Source: Deltaproteobacteria bacterium
Lineage (GTDB): Bacteria; Myxococcota_A; Polyangia; Polyangiales; Polyangiaceae
NCBI GenBank assembly: GCA_016218915.1
Contig: JACRCQ010000050.1
Span: 1-64,000, forward strand
DNA: 64,000 nt
Reading direction: 5' to 3'
The position numbers and the translations under genes are program-made. Of the stretch, positions 1-8,584 are shown piece by piece. Positions within the stretch are counted from its first letter, which is position 1; every line of letters starts with the position of its first letter. The notes below the pieces were generated by a model. The model did not search any database and was not told the origin of the DNA. It saw only the letters and a program-made list of their open reading frames with translations.

Positions 1-41
1 CAGCCAGAGGGGGCCAGAGCGGGAACCGCTTCGATTTCCCT

Positions 42-113
42 ACCCCCTCCGCCGCCCGACCGCATGGACTCCCCGGGTTTGCATCGATGAATCGGCGGGC
101 GTGCGGAGGGGGT
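42..113. repeat. Long inverted repeat upstream of any recognised gene
   Basis: Arms at 42-58 and 96-113 are nearly perfect reverse complements (left arm ACCCCCTCCGCCGCCCG; the right arm has one extra base) with a 37-base spacer. It lies in the 203-base gene-free left end. It could be a terminator for a gene left of the window or part of a dispersed palindrome. I see no other gene in this stretch. Confidence 0.55.
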
Positions 114-203
114 GCCGAGCGAAGCGAGGCGGGGGAGGTGATCAAAAAGTTCGTCAACAGAGTATCGAGACGCCCTCGTGAGCGAGCGGGCGGTGCGCTA
201 GGG

Positions 204-2237
204 CTAGGGCTTCGGCCACACCACCTTGGGCTTGCCGCCCTGCTCGATCGAGAACCGATAGCCGGCCACGACCTTGAACTGCTCTGTGGTCAGCGCCGCG
301 TCAGGCCATCGCACAGTCACCTGCGCGTCGCACGCGGTCCCCAGTCCGAAGTGCAACGTCAGATCGTCTTGCGCGTTGAAGTGCCCATGGCCGCCGCCCA
401 CGTCCTTGGTCTGGGTCACGCCGCCTGCAGTCAGGGTCACACGAGCACCAATCGCCGCGCGGTTCGTCCCGGCCTTTCCCGAGAGCGTGAGCTGCACGAA
501 GTTGCCTCCCTGCCCCATCACGTTCTCGAAGAACCGGATCTGCCCTGTGGGATAGCAATCGGTATCGCATCGTGCGCGCGAGTGCCCAACCACGACGTCC
601 AGATCGCCGTCGTGGTCAAAGTCCGCGACCGCGATGCCGTGGCTTCGACGACTCGAGATCCCGTCCGTGAGAGGCACGGCCTCGAAGTGCCCGGGCGCGT
701 CCTGGTGGTAGAGCAGCCCCCGGGTGTTCGGGTAGTCCGAGTCTCCGAAGTACACATCCGGCCAGCCGTCGTTGTCAAAGTCGAACACGGCGCCGGTCAT
801 GATCCCTTCGTTCCAGTTGATGCCCGAGTGCTCGCGCTTCAAGCCCATGGCGTCGAGCCCCGGACGGGTGAATCGCACGTCTTTTTCCTTGGCGTTCATC
901 AGCAGCTCGGCGCGATCCGAGGAGCTCCCCACGTCGCCATGGACGATCTCGGTCGTCATGAGATCCATCCATCCGTCGTTGTCGATGTCCGCGCACATCG
1001 TGGCGCCGCTGTTTCCCCCGAGCCGCCAGGGATCCCGGTCCGTGTCGTGGCTCCAGCGAAACGCGTCGGCATCCTTTGCGCAGGGGATGTACTGCGGTGG
1101 GGGAACGCCAGCGCAACCTGTATCCGACGGATGGAGCTTGCACCAGCAGCGCGCCGACTCGTTGTCGCTCCAGTCCTGCTGGTCGTCGTAGGCGTAGCCG
1201 GATGCGACGCTGCGGTTGGTGAACTTGTAGCCTCCTGCAGCGCCGCTGCTCTGCCACAGGTGGTTGGGCGAGCGCGCGTACGACGACGTGAGCAGCTCGG
1301 GGTCGCCGTCGTTGTTCAGATCGCAGGCCGCGCCCGACCAGGTGTACGTGTGCCCTTTGCCGTCGTTCATGTCGCTCACGGAGGTCGACGTGAGCCACTG
1401 AAGCGTCTCGAGCCCGCGCTCGATCGTCACGTCCACGAACCCGCCCTTGCCGTCACCCTTGTAGAGCCGATCCTGCTGGGGGCTTCCGTTGTCCGCGGTC
1501 TGCGGAATCCAGATGTCGAGGTTGCCGTCCCGATCAAAGTCCACCCACGACGCTGACGCAGGCTGCGAGACTTCCGGATCAGGCGGCGCACGCAGCGGGC
1601 TGTCCGCAGGCCCGAGCTCGAACGTGCCGTCGCCCTTGTTGAGCATCAGCTCGCTCGTCTCTGGCGTGGGGTTCTTCGCATCGTATGCTGCGCCCGTGAA
1701 CGCATCGAGATCGCCGTCGTTGTCCACGTCGCCGAACGCGATCACCTGCCCGGGGCGTCCCTTGGTCGCGTCGGTCTCGGTTCGGTTCTTGCGAAGCCCC
1801 GACGACTCCGTGGTGTCCTCGAATCCCTTCTTGCCCGTGTTGCGCAGCAGCCAGGTCGTGCGCACTCCCCCGTCCGCGAAGTTGTCGGCGATCGACGCTG
1901 CTTGACGCACCATCAGGTCCGGCCACCCGTCACCGTCATAGTCGACCGCTGCCAGCCGCGTGCCGTCGATCAAGGGCTGGTCGAGCCCCCAGGCCTTGGT
2001 CGATTCGACAAATGCCTTGGTGCCTGCAGTCCAGCGCGCGCCCTGGTTGCAGATCGGCGCAGGCAGATCATCGCCCGCCTCGGCCAGAACGTCGGTGCTG
2101 GCATCTTCCGAGCCGCCTGACCCGCCATTGCCAGCCGCGGCCACCGGGTCTTCGCTGTCCGAGCCACAGCCGACCGCCCATCCGACGAGCACGGCGATCG
2201 AAGTCCACGCAAGCAGGTACCTGGTGCGAATGATCAT
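204..2237 (-). CDS. FG-GAP/VCBS-repeat lipoprotein with UnbV/ASPIC domain (CRTAC1-like)
   Basis: A 677-residue exported protein. It starts with a lipoprotein signal peptide (lipobox GWAVGC, Cys24) and an Asp/Ser/Gly-rich linker. At least seven D-x-D-x-D-G calcium-binding loops of integrin FG-GAP type follow (for example DYDGDGWPD, DVDNDGDLD, DFDHDGDLD). The last ~100 residues (GARVTL, GGGHGHFNAQ, HFGLG, VTVRWPD) match the UnbV/ASPIC domain of CRTAC1-like proteins. The likely fold is a calcium-stabilised beta-propeller at the cell surface, perhaps binding ligands or matrix; the exact role is unknown. The ATG start has an AAGGTGA-type ribosome site about ten bases upstream. It is monocistronic, with the kinase/TPR pair upstream on the same strand. 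Confidence 0.85.
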   Translation of the reverse strand: MIIRTRYLLAWTSIAVLVGWAVGCGSDSEDPVAAAGNGGSGGSEDASTDVLAEAGDDLPAPICNQGARWTAGTKAFVESTKAWGLDQPLIDGTRLAAVDYDGDGWPDLMVRQAASIADNFADGGVRTTWLLRNTGKKGFEDTTESSGLRKNRTETDATKGRPGQVIAFGDVDNDGDLDAFTGAAYDAKNPTPETSELMLNKGDGTFELGPADSPLRAPPDPEVSQPASASWVDFDRDGNLDIWIPQTADNGSPQQDRLYKGDGKGGFVDVTIERGLETLQWLTSTSVSDMNDGKGHTYTWSGAACDLNNDGDPELLTSSYARSPNHLWQSSGAAGGYKFTNRSVASGYAYDDQQDWSDNESARCWCKLHPSDTGCAGVPPPQYIPCAKDADAFRWSHDTDRDPWRLGGNSGATMCADIDNDGWMDLMTTEIVHGDVGSSSDRAELLMNAKEKDVRFTRPGLDAMGLKREHSGINWNEGIMTGAVFDFDNDGWPDVYFGDSDYPNTRGLLYHQDAPGHFEAVPLTDGISSRRSHGIAVADFDHDGDLDVVVGHSRARCDTDCYPTGQIRFFENVMGQGGNFVQLTLSGKAGTNRAAIGARVTLTAGGVTQTKDVGGGHGHFNAQDDLTLHFGLGTACDAQVTVRWPDAALTTEQFKVVAGYRFSIEQGGKPKVVWPKP

Positions 2238-2288
2238 GGGGACGTCACCTTCCCAGAAAAAGCTAGCCGATCCGGAATGCGGGACAGC

Positions 2289-3230
2289 TTAAAACCTGCC
2301 GCCCAGCACTACCGACCCCGGTCCGCCGCCCAACCACATGCGAGCGGACTCGCTGCTCGTCGCGCGCCCATCTGTCGGGCGTGCGGGAGATTTAAGGAGG
2401 ATCACCACGCCTGTGCCTGCCATCACGAGCGACGTCGCCAGGGCCACGTTGGTCCAGGTTCGATAGGAGCCCGCCCGATCGTAGGCATCGCGATCGGTCC
2501 GCCCGGAGTCGTAGTAGTCGTTGCGCGCTCCGAGCGCCTGCACGCCCAGGTAGGCTGTCACGCCTCCGGCCACCACGCCCACTCCGAGCGCTGCCCACCC
2601 CACCGCGCGCAGCGAACCCGGCTCAGCCGTGGCCTGCGAAGGGCCGTCCGCAGATCGGCTCGGAGCCGGAGCCGCGTCCGCACGCGGCTCGCGATCGAGC
2701 GTCACCTGCATCGTGCCGATTGCCACCGCGAGCTGCTTGAGCTCGGTCCGGCCGTCGGGCAACCAGGCTCGCAGCGTGTGCTCGCCCTTCTCCAGGTGGA
2801 TGTGAGCAGGCGTGTCCACCCGATCTGCGTGTGCAACCGAGACCTTGGTGCCCGCCGGCCCGACCACGTCGATACGGCCGAGCGTTCGCTCGAGCGCATC
2901 GAGCCTCTTGCTCGCGTCGCGGGCCTGCCCCTCCCCAAGCCCCCCCATCTCGAGGGCTGTCGCGTAGCCGTCCGCTGCGCGAGGTCGATCGCCAGCCGCC
3001 TCCCACGCCAGCGCAGCGTTGTACAGGGGCGCTGCGTGCGGCGCCAGCTTGTAGGCGCGCATGAACCCCGCTGCTGCGTCCAGGTAGTCGCCTCGTGCTG
3101 CTGCTGCCGATGCTCGGTCGAACTCGCGCGCAGCCTGCGCGGATGTGCCTGCTGCCCCAGCGCCTCGTGCGGCCAGGCCGATGGCGAGCAGCGCGAGCAA
3201 GAGACATCGTCTCGTCGCTCTGCCAGTCAT
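2289..3230 (-). CDS. Exported TPR-like protein with carrier fold and two membrane segments
   Basis: Starting at the inner ATG (MTGRATRRC) gives a clean signal peptide ending near ARGAGA; an upstream in-frame ATG at 3254 is possible. Residues ~30-90 look like one or two TPR units (FDRASAAAARGDYLDAAAGF). A PEGA-like beta region follows (IDVVGPAGTKVSV, HTLRAWLPDG), then an Ala/Pro linker and two hydrophobic helices (around WAALGVGVVAGGVTAYLG and VALATSLVMAGTGVVILL). This architecture is common in Myxococcota and its molecular role is undefined. It begins 42 bases after the Ser/Thr kinase gene on the same strand, so the two are probably co-transcribed and this protein may act with the kinase or be its target (inference). 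Confidence 0.75.
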   Translation of the reverse strand: MTGRATRRCLLLALLAIGLAARGAGAAGTSAQAAREFDRASAAAARGDYLDAAAGFMRAYKLAPHAAPLYNAALAWEAAGDRPRAADGYATALEMGGLGEGQARDASKRLDALERTLGRIDVVGPAGTKVSVAHADRVDTPAHIHLEKGEHTLRAWLPDGRTELKQLAVAIGTMQVTLDREPRADAAPAPSRSADGPSQATAEPGSLRAVGWAALGVGVVAGGVTAYLGVQALGARNDYYDSGRTDRDAYDRAGSYRTWTNVALATSLVMAGTGVVILLKSPARPTDGRATSSESARMWLGGGPGSVVLGGRF

Positions 3231-3272
3231 CTCGCTACGGTTCTTCCACACCATGGGCAGCGGTCTGAGCTC

Positions 3273-4889
3273 TCATCGTGCCACGGTCGAGTAGGGATTG
3301 GGTGCAAAAGGTAGCTTGCCCGATCCTGTCGCTGCACCCGGGGTCGCGGCTCCACCCCCACGCGCCGCGGAAAAGCGAAGCGACAACGCGTGCTGGCCAG
3401 CTTCGCCGATCACGCGCGCCATCCGCCCATCCGAAGCCACCGCATCGACCGACACGCCCTTGGAAAGCTGATCAGCGGCAACCTGCACGCTGAGCGTCCT
3501 GGACGGGGGCGAGACCGGAACCTCGCGACCGTCCACGACCAGCGATCGAATCGGGACGTCGGCCGAGATGGTGATGAACTCGAATCCCGCAGGCGCTGGG
3601 GGCGCTGACGAATCCGCGGGGGGCGCTGACGGCGACGCGCTGCTCGAGGTCGCAGCCGTGGAGGTCGTTCCGGCGCTGGAAGCAGGATCGCGCGACGCGC
3701 CCGCGAGCCGAAATGCCAGGGCAAGAACCCCGATCGCAGCGATCGCGCCGCCGGCCACATACCAGACTAGACGGCGCGCCGCAGGCGACGGCTCCACTTG
3801 CGGGAGCGAAGCAACCGACGGGCTCGACACCTCTGCGACCAACGGCACAGCGGCTTCGGCCTTGGAGCTCTCGGCTGCATCATCCGATGCGCGCGACGCC
3901 AGAACCTGACGGATCCTTGCGCGCCTGCGTTCGAGCTTGGCAGCGATCAGATCTTCGACGTAGCGAGCGACCTCCTCTACATCTGCGAGCATCCCGTGTG
4001 CCTGCGCTGCAGAGGCGATCTGCCGCGAAAGCGCCATGGCTGTCGCGCATCGTTGCTGGCGATCCGTGGCGAGCGCCTTGGCGATCGCCTGATCCAGCTC
4101 CTCGGGCGTGTCGACGTCGACCGAGCGCAGCGATGGCGGGCGCTCGGACACGATGCGCAGGATCGTGGCAGCTTCGTTCTCGGTGTCGTAGAGCCGCTGG
4201 CCTGCCACGGTCTCCCAAGCCACAACCCCGGCCGCCCATATGTCGGAGCGTCGATCGAGCGGCAGCCCGCGCGCCTGCTCAGGCGACAGATAGCCGAGCT
4301 TGCCTTTGACCACGCCGGTGGTGGTGTTGCCGAGACGGGTGGCAGCCTTGGCGATGCCGAAGTCGCTCAGACGCGCATTGCCATCCACGCCGACCAGGAT
4401 GTTTTGCGGCGAGAAGTCGCGGTGCACCAGCCCCACGGGACGCCCAGCGTCGTCGCGCAGCTCGTGGGCTGCATGCAACCCTGTGAGCACATCGACCAGA
4501 ATCCTGAGTCCGACGCGCGCAGGGAAGCGCTCCCCGCGCTCTGCCGCCTTGCGCCACAACGAGGACAGGGTGTCGCCCTCCACGTAGTCCATCACCAGGT
4601 ACAGGCCGTTCGGGTCCTCCCCAGCATCGAGCACGGAGACCACGTTCGGATGGCGGATGCGCACCGACAGCTTGGCCTCTTCGATGAGGTCCATGGCGAA
4701 CTCGCGATTGTCCCGCAGGTGCGCGTGGGTGAGCTTGAGAGCAACCTCGCGCTCGAATCCCCCAGCCCCCAAGCTCCGGGCAAGGTACACCATCGCCATT
4801 CCCCCGCTCGCGATCGGGAGCAGCACTTCGTAGCGGCCCACGGCCTTGGGGTGGCTCGGTGCGTTGTCCGGGGTGAGACCTTGCGTCAT
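3273..4889 (-). CDS. Membrane-anchored Ser/Thr protein kinase (PknB/Hanks type)
   Basis: A 538-residue Hanks-type kinase that phosphorylates Ser/Thr on target proteins. From the ATG at 4889 the kinase domain spans about residues 20-290. It has a Gly-rich loop ASGGMAMVY, the ATP-binding Lys52 in VALKL, catalytic HRDFSPQN (Asp158, Asn163) and DFG at 176-178, so it should be active. An Ala/Ser/Pro-rich juxtamembrane stretch leads to one transmembrane helix (around WYVAGGAIAAIGVLALAF) and a short extracytoplasmic C-terminal domain with beta character. Upstream codons remain open for 64 residues but are Arg-rich and unlike the family, so the inner ATG was chosen. It probably forms an operon with the downstream TPR-like gene. 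Confidence 0.9.
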   Translation of the reverse strand: MTQGLTPDNAPSHPKAVGRYEVLLPIASGGMAMVYLARSLGAGGFEREVALKLTHAHLRDNREFAMDLIEEAKLSVRIRHPNVVSVLDAGEDPNGLYLVMDYVEGDTLSSLWRKAAERGERFPARVGLRILVDVLTGLHAAHELRDDAGRPVGLVHRDFSPQNILVGVDGNARLSDFGIAKAATRLGNTTTGVVKGKLGYLSPEQARGLPLDRRSDIWAAGVVAWETVAGQRLYDTENEAATILRIVSERPPSLRSVDVDTPEELDQAIAKALATDRQQRCATAMALSRQIASAAQAHGMLADVEEVARYVEDLIAAKLERRRARIRQVLASRASDDAAESSKAEAAVPLVAEVSSPSVASLPQVEPSPAARRLVWYVAGGAIAAIGVLALAFRLAGASRDPASSAGTTSTAATSSSASPSAPPADSSAPPAPAGFEFITISADVPIRSLVVDGREVPVSPPSRTLSVQVAADQLSKGVSVDAVASDGRMARVIGEAGQHALSLRFSAARGGGAATPGAATGSGKLPFAPNPYSTVAR

Positions 4890-5120
4890 GCGGTGAGCGT
4901 CCAGGGGCAATCTACCATCCCACAACGGCCAGGGGATCGCGCGGATAGGTGCGTGATCGATTGGATCGCGTGAGCCGCGATCCCGGCGATCGCGGGGGGC
5001 GATCCATTCGATCGCACCACGGCGAGGGCTGTCCCGGCGCCCGCTCCCAGCCCTCTGAAAACTAGGACCGTCCATGTGCACCCGTCCCCACCCCCACGGA
5101 CAGCGGCGACCCGTGTGGGA

Positions 5121-5136
5121 TGGACCGGCCGTTGCA
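5121..5136 (+). promoter_or_regulatory. Candidate sigma-54 (-24/-12) promoter
   Basis: TGGACCGGCCGTTGCA has GG and GC at the spacing required by the TGGCACG-N4-TTGCA consensus, with two mismatches in the -24 box. Transcription would start just before the ribosome site of the gene at 5160, leaving a very short leader. Two FHA/AAA regulators are encoded in the window. This rests on one short motif only. Confidence 0.3.
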
Positions 5137-5159
5137 CTGGCTGTCTGCAGGAGGCCAAC

Positions 5160-6377
5160 ATGACCCGCTCAACTCGCAGCTTCGACATCCGCAAGACCTG
5201 CAGCATTCTTCAGACCGCTGCCGCGCTCGTTTGCCTGCTGCCAGTGGCAGGATGCGCCATGGGGATGGAGGAACCAGGGGCGGACTACTCCAAGGCTCAG
5301 TCGAACTCGAAGAAGTTCACGGGCGGAGCTGCTGGCGAGGCTGGCAACGCCGGCGCTGCGGGAGACCCCACGCACGCGGGCTCAGGCGGAAGCTCCACGG
5401 GCGGCTCTGCGGGAACTGGCGGCACTGGCGGCAGCGCCGGTACGGGCGGATTCAGTGGCAACGGCGGCTGGGCCGGCTCCACGCCGAGCTGTCCTGACAC
5501 CTGCGGGTCCCAGGAAACGTGCGGCAACTACTGCGACGACGACTGCGACGGCGCAATCGACCAGGGGTGCGAGCTGACGTGCGAAGAGACCGACGGGCAC
5601 AACTGCAACGGCGACGACGGCCATGGCGACCGTTGCGATCCCTCGGACAACGAGAACGGCTGCTCGCCCGAGAAGTTCTGGGCCTGGTGCAACCGCCGAA
5701 ACGACGCGTATCCCGACATCTGGGACAACTATCTCAGGGCGTGGGTCGTGGCGCGCTGTGACGGCGAGGTGACCCTCGAAGATCCGAACAACGACGGCTA
5801 CCCGACGTTCATCTGCCATGATTCCAAGGGGCGAACCTGGGAATGCAGCACGCCGCTGGTGCTGTCCTTTGACGGGAGCGCGGTTCAGTATGAGCGGAGC
5901 GGACACAGCTTCGAGCTGATGGCTGGCCGAGCCGATGTCTCTGCGACGCACTGGCCGACCGCGGCAACGCCATGGCTGGCCATGGACCGCGATGGAAACG
6001 GCAGGATTGACGATGGATCGGAGCTGTTCGGCTCATCGACGCGTCTGGCGAGTGGGGCCAGGGCGCGCAACGGCTTCGAGGCGCTGGCCGAGCTCGACGA
6101 CAACGCGGACGGGGTGATCGACAGCCAGGACGGCTCGTGGTGCAAGCTGGTCGCATGGAGCGATCGGAACAACGACGGAATCTCGCAGCCTGGAGAGCTG
6201 ACGGCTGTGGGCGAGCTCGGGCTGGTGGCGATCAGCCTCGACAACCAGGTCCAGGCCCGTTGCGATTCGAATGGCAATTGCGAGAGGGAGCGATCGTCGT
6301 TCTTCTGGAACAACGGCGCTGGTCTGGTGCGCGGCACGACGATCGACATCTACCTGCGCATGGGCGCAGCCCATTGA
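5160..6377 (+). CDS. Cys-rich lipoprotein with MopE-like and EF-hand-like calcium motifs (paralogue 1)
   Basis: A 405-residue lipoprotein with a signal peptide ending LLPVAGC and a strong AGGAGG site before the ATG at 5160. A Gly/Thr/Ser linker covers about residues 45-105. A MopE-type motif follows (CGNYCDDDCDGAIDQGC), then a conserved block with FWAWCNRRNDAYPDIWDNYL. Next come calcium-loop motifs (DRDGNGRIDDGSELFG, DNADGVIDSQDG, DRNNDGISQPGEL) and a C-terminal beta segment. The calcium loops imply metal-dependent folding at the cell surface. The gene at 6527 encodes a paralogue with the same C-terminal two-thirds, which points to tandem duplication. Function unknown. A candidate sigma-54 promoter lies upstream. 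Confidence 0.85.
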   Translation: MTRSTRSFDIRKTCSILQTAAALVCLLPVAGCAMGMEEPGADYSKAQSNSKKFTGGAAGEAGNAGAAGDPTHAGSGGSSTGGSAGTGGTGGSAGTGGFSGNGGWAGSTPSCPDTCGSQETCGNYCDDDCDGAIDQGCELTCEETDGHNCNGDDGHGDRCDPSDNENGCSPEKFWAWCNRRNDAYPDIWDNYLRAWVVARCDGEVTLEDPNNDGYPTFICHDSKGRTWECSTPLVLSFDGSAVQYERSGHSFELMAGRADVSATHWPTAATPWLAMDRDGNGRIDDGSELFGSSTRLASGARARNGFEALAELDDNADGVIDSQDGSWCKLVAWSDRNNDGISQPGELTAVGELGLVAISLDNQVQARCDSNGNCERERSSFFWNNGAGLVRGTTIDIYLRMGAAH

Positions 6378-6461
6378 GCATGGAGCCGCACCACATGGAG
6401 CCGCGACCGTAAGGGAGCGGGCCGCCACGGGTTTGCACACGATGTAGGCAAGCTGCGCCAG

Positions 6462-6489
6462 TTGATGAACCCTCGGATTGCTGTATCTT
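6462..6489 (+). promoter_or_regulatory. Candidate sigma-70 promoter
   Basis: TTGATG at 6462-6467 and TATCTT at 6484-6489 are separated by 16 bases. They lie in the 149-base gap before the second Cys-rich paralogue, with its ATG about 38 bases downstream. The match is moderate. Confidence 0.35.
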
Positions 6490-6526
6490 AGATTGGATCG
6501 CATTTGCTCTTTTGGTGGAGGCCGCG

Positions 6527-8122
6527 ATGAGCGCTCGGCACGTCGCCCGTGAAGGTTCTTGCCCCGTACGAACGGCAGCTCTCGCATGCGCACTTGGTGC
6601 GGCATCCGCGCTCGCGCTGACCGGATGCACCTTCGACCCTGATGCGTCGGCAACCGCGCAGCAGCACGGACCCTACATGACGCAGGCTGACGCTGCGCCA
6701 TCCACCAGCACCCTGCCTCCCGGCCCCAAGACCGTAGCACCCTGCACACCCAAGACCTGCGAACGGCTCGGCAATCCCTGTGGAGAGTACCCGGACGGCT
6801 GTGGCGGCAAGCTTCATTGCTCGCAGTGCCGGGCAGACCAGACCTGCGGCGCGCTTGCCCCGAGCCAGTGCGGAACCGGCACCTGTACGCCCACGACCTG
6901 CGACAAGGCCGGGGCCACCTGCGGCGACATCGCGGATGGCTGCGGTCACGTGCTGAGCTGCGGCACCTGCAAGCCGGGCCATGCGTGCGAGAACAACGTC
7001 TGCGACTGCACCGCGATCACCTGCGCCCAGGCCGGTGCCAACTGCGGCAACCTCGCCAACGGATGCGGCAAGACGCTCGATTGCGGCACGTGCGATCCTG
7101 GCATGACCTGCACGCAGAACGTGTGCACGTGCACGCCAACGACCTGCGCGCAGGCTGGGGCCACGTGCGGCAACATCGCGGACGGATGCGGCAAGACGCT
7201 CGACTGCGGCTCGTGCCCCGGCGGAAAGCCCTGCAACAACAACTCCTGTTGCGGCTCCAACGAGACGTGCGGCAACGGCGTGGATGACAACTGCGACGGG
7301 CAGGTCGACGAGGGATGCACGCACCCGTGCGAGCCGGACGAGGGCAACGGATGCAACGACGATGACGGCCATGGCGACAGATGCGCCCCTTCGGACAACC
7401 AGAACGGCTGCTCCGACGCGCGCTTCTGGGCGTGGTGCAATCGTCGAAATGACGCGTACCCCGACATCTGGGACAACTACCTGCGCGACTGGGTCGCCTC
7501 GCACTGCAACGGCACCACGAGCTTTGTGGAAAACTACTCCGGCAGCTACCCGGCCTTCGTGTGCACAGACTCCAACGGCGTGTTCTGGAGCTGCACCACC
7601 CCGCTCGTGCTCGCGTTCGATCCTCTCGTGCCGGTCGCCTTCCAGACCGCTTCGCATGCATTCGATCTCTCCGCAGGCTCAGCCAAGGCCGTTCCCGTAG
7701 AATGGCCATCCGTAGCCACGCCCTGGCTCGCCATCGATCGCGACGGCAACGGCTCGATCGACAACGGCACCGAGCTGTTCGGCACGAGCTCGCCGCGATC
7801 GGGCGATCGGGCTGCGCGAAACGGGTTCGAGGCCCTTGCGCAGCTCGACGCCAACCGCGACGGATTCGTGGACAGCAGCGACCCGGACTGGAGCCGTCTG
7901 CTGGTATGGGCGGATGCGAACGGCGACGGTTTCTCCCAGCGCGAGGAGCTGCGGCCAGCCGCGGAAGCGGGGTTGCTCGGAATCTCGTTGACCTGGTCGA
8001 TCGCGACCCGCTGCGATGGACGTGGCAACTGCGAGCGCGAGCGCGCCGAGTTCCGGTGGGCCGATCGCGACGGCAACGTGCGGGCAGGCGCCGTGGTGGA
8101 CGTGTACTTGCGCCTTCGCTGA
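6527..8122 (+). CDS. Cys-rich-repeat lipoprotein with MopE-like and EF-hand-like calcium motifs (paralogue 2)
   Basis: A 531-residue lipoprotein (lipobox LTGC, Cys29). The ATG at 6527 follows GGTGGAGG; an upstream TTG was rejected. Residues ~65-235 contain four to five Cys-rich repeats of about 38 residues built on C-x-P-x-T-C-x(6)-C-G-x(3)-D-G-C-G-x-L-x-C-G-x-C, probably disulfide-linked knots. A MopE motif (ETCGNGVDDNCDGQVDEGC) and the same C-terminal module as the preceding gene follow, including FWAWCNRRNDAYPDIWDNYL and DRDGNGSIDNGTELFG. The repeat array is the main difference from its neighbour. It is probably surface exposed and calcium-dependent; no enzymatic motif was recognised. Confidence 0.85.
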   Translation: MSARHVAREGSCPVRTAALACALGAASALALTGCTFDPDASATAQQHGPYMTQADAAPSTSTLPPGPKTVAPCTPKTCERLGNPCGEYPDGCGGKLHCSQCRADQTCGALAPSQCGTGTCTPTTCDKAGATCGDIADGCGHVLSCGTCKPGHACENNVCDCTAITCAQAGANCGNLANGCGKTLDCGTCDPGMTCTQNVCTCTPTTCAQAGATCGNIADGCGKTLDCGSCPGGKPCNNNSCCGSNETCGNGVDDNCDGQVDEGCTHPCEPDEGNGCNDDDGHGDRCAPSDNQNGCSDARFWAWCNRRNDAYPDIWDNYLRDWVASHCNGTTSFVENYSGSYPAFVCTDSNGVFWSCTTPLVLAFDPLVPVAFQTASHAFDLSAGSAKAVPVEWPSVATPWLAIDRDGNGSIDNGTELFGTSSPRSGDRAARNGFEALAQLDANRDGFVDSSDPDWSRLLVWADANGDGFSQREELRPAAEAGLLGISLTWSIATRCDGRGNCERERAEFRWADRDGNVRAGAVVDVYLRLR

Positions 8123-8146
8123 CGCCCGGCTACCAAGCCGATCATC

Positions 8147-8584
8147 ATGGTATCCAAGCACGAAGCGTTCTGGGGACATCCGAGCTACGCGGTTGTGGGC
8201 CACACGGCGCGGGCGCGCTATCCGCTGCTCACCTATCGCGCCCTCAAGGATCGCGGAAAGCGCGTGGTGCCCATCGACCCGGAGGCAGACACCATCGAAG
8301 GAGACAAGGCTCTGCACAGCCTGGCGGAGCTTGGCGAGCCGGTCGACGGGTTGGTGATCGAAGTGCCCAGGGAAGAGACCCGATCGTGGGTGGAGCAGGC
8401 CGCGGCCGCGGGAATCAAGCGCGTGTGGATCCACATGAACCGCGACACGCCCGAGGCATTGTCGCTGGCGCGCGAAAAAGGGATCGAGGTGTGCACCGGA
8501 ACCTGTGCGGTGCAGTACCTGACCACGGGCTTTTCGCCGCACGCAATCCACCGAACGATCCGGAAGATCCTGGGGCGGTACTGA
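8147..8584 (+). CDS. CoA-binding domain protein (YccU-like)
   Basis: A 145-residue cytoplasmic protein matching the small stand-alone CoA-binding/Rossmann family. The N-terminal YAVVGHTARARYPLLTYRAL is the nucleotide-binding loop region. VVPIDPEAD and the central IEVPREET...WVEQAAAAGIKRVWIHMNRDTPEALSLAREKGIEV are typical, and the length is normal for the family. The substrate is unknown. The last base of its stop codon directly abuts the stop codon of the convergent gene at 8585, so no terminator can lie between them. It stands 24 bases after the Cys-rich paralogue and could be read through from it. Confidence 0.85.
   Translation: MVSKHEAFWGHPSYAVVGHTARARYPLLTYRALKDRGKRVVPIDPEADTIEGDKALHSLAELGEPVDGLVIEVPREETRSWVEQAAAAGIKRVWIHMNRDTPEALSLAREKGIEVCTGTCAVQYLTTGFSPHAIHRTIRKILGRY

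Noticed and set aside
87-1556. Long plus-strand open frame opposite the FG-GAP lipoprotein gene
   Set aside because: The protein is Arg/Val/Ala-rich without domain features, while the opposite strand has clear FG-GAP repeats and a signal peptide. High-GC DNA gives such frames by chance.
6479-6495. Second sigma-54-like site before the paralogue at 6527
   Set aside because: TTGGATCGCATTTGCT has one base too few between GG and GC for a sigma-54 promoter.
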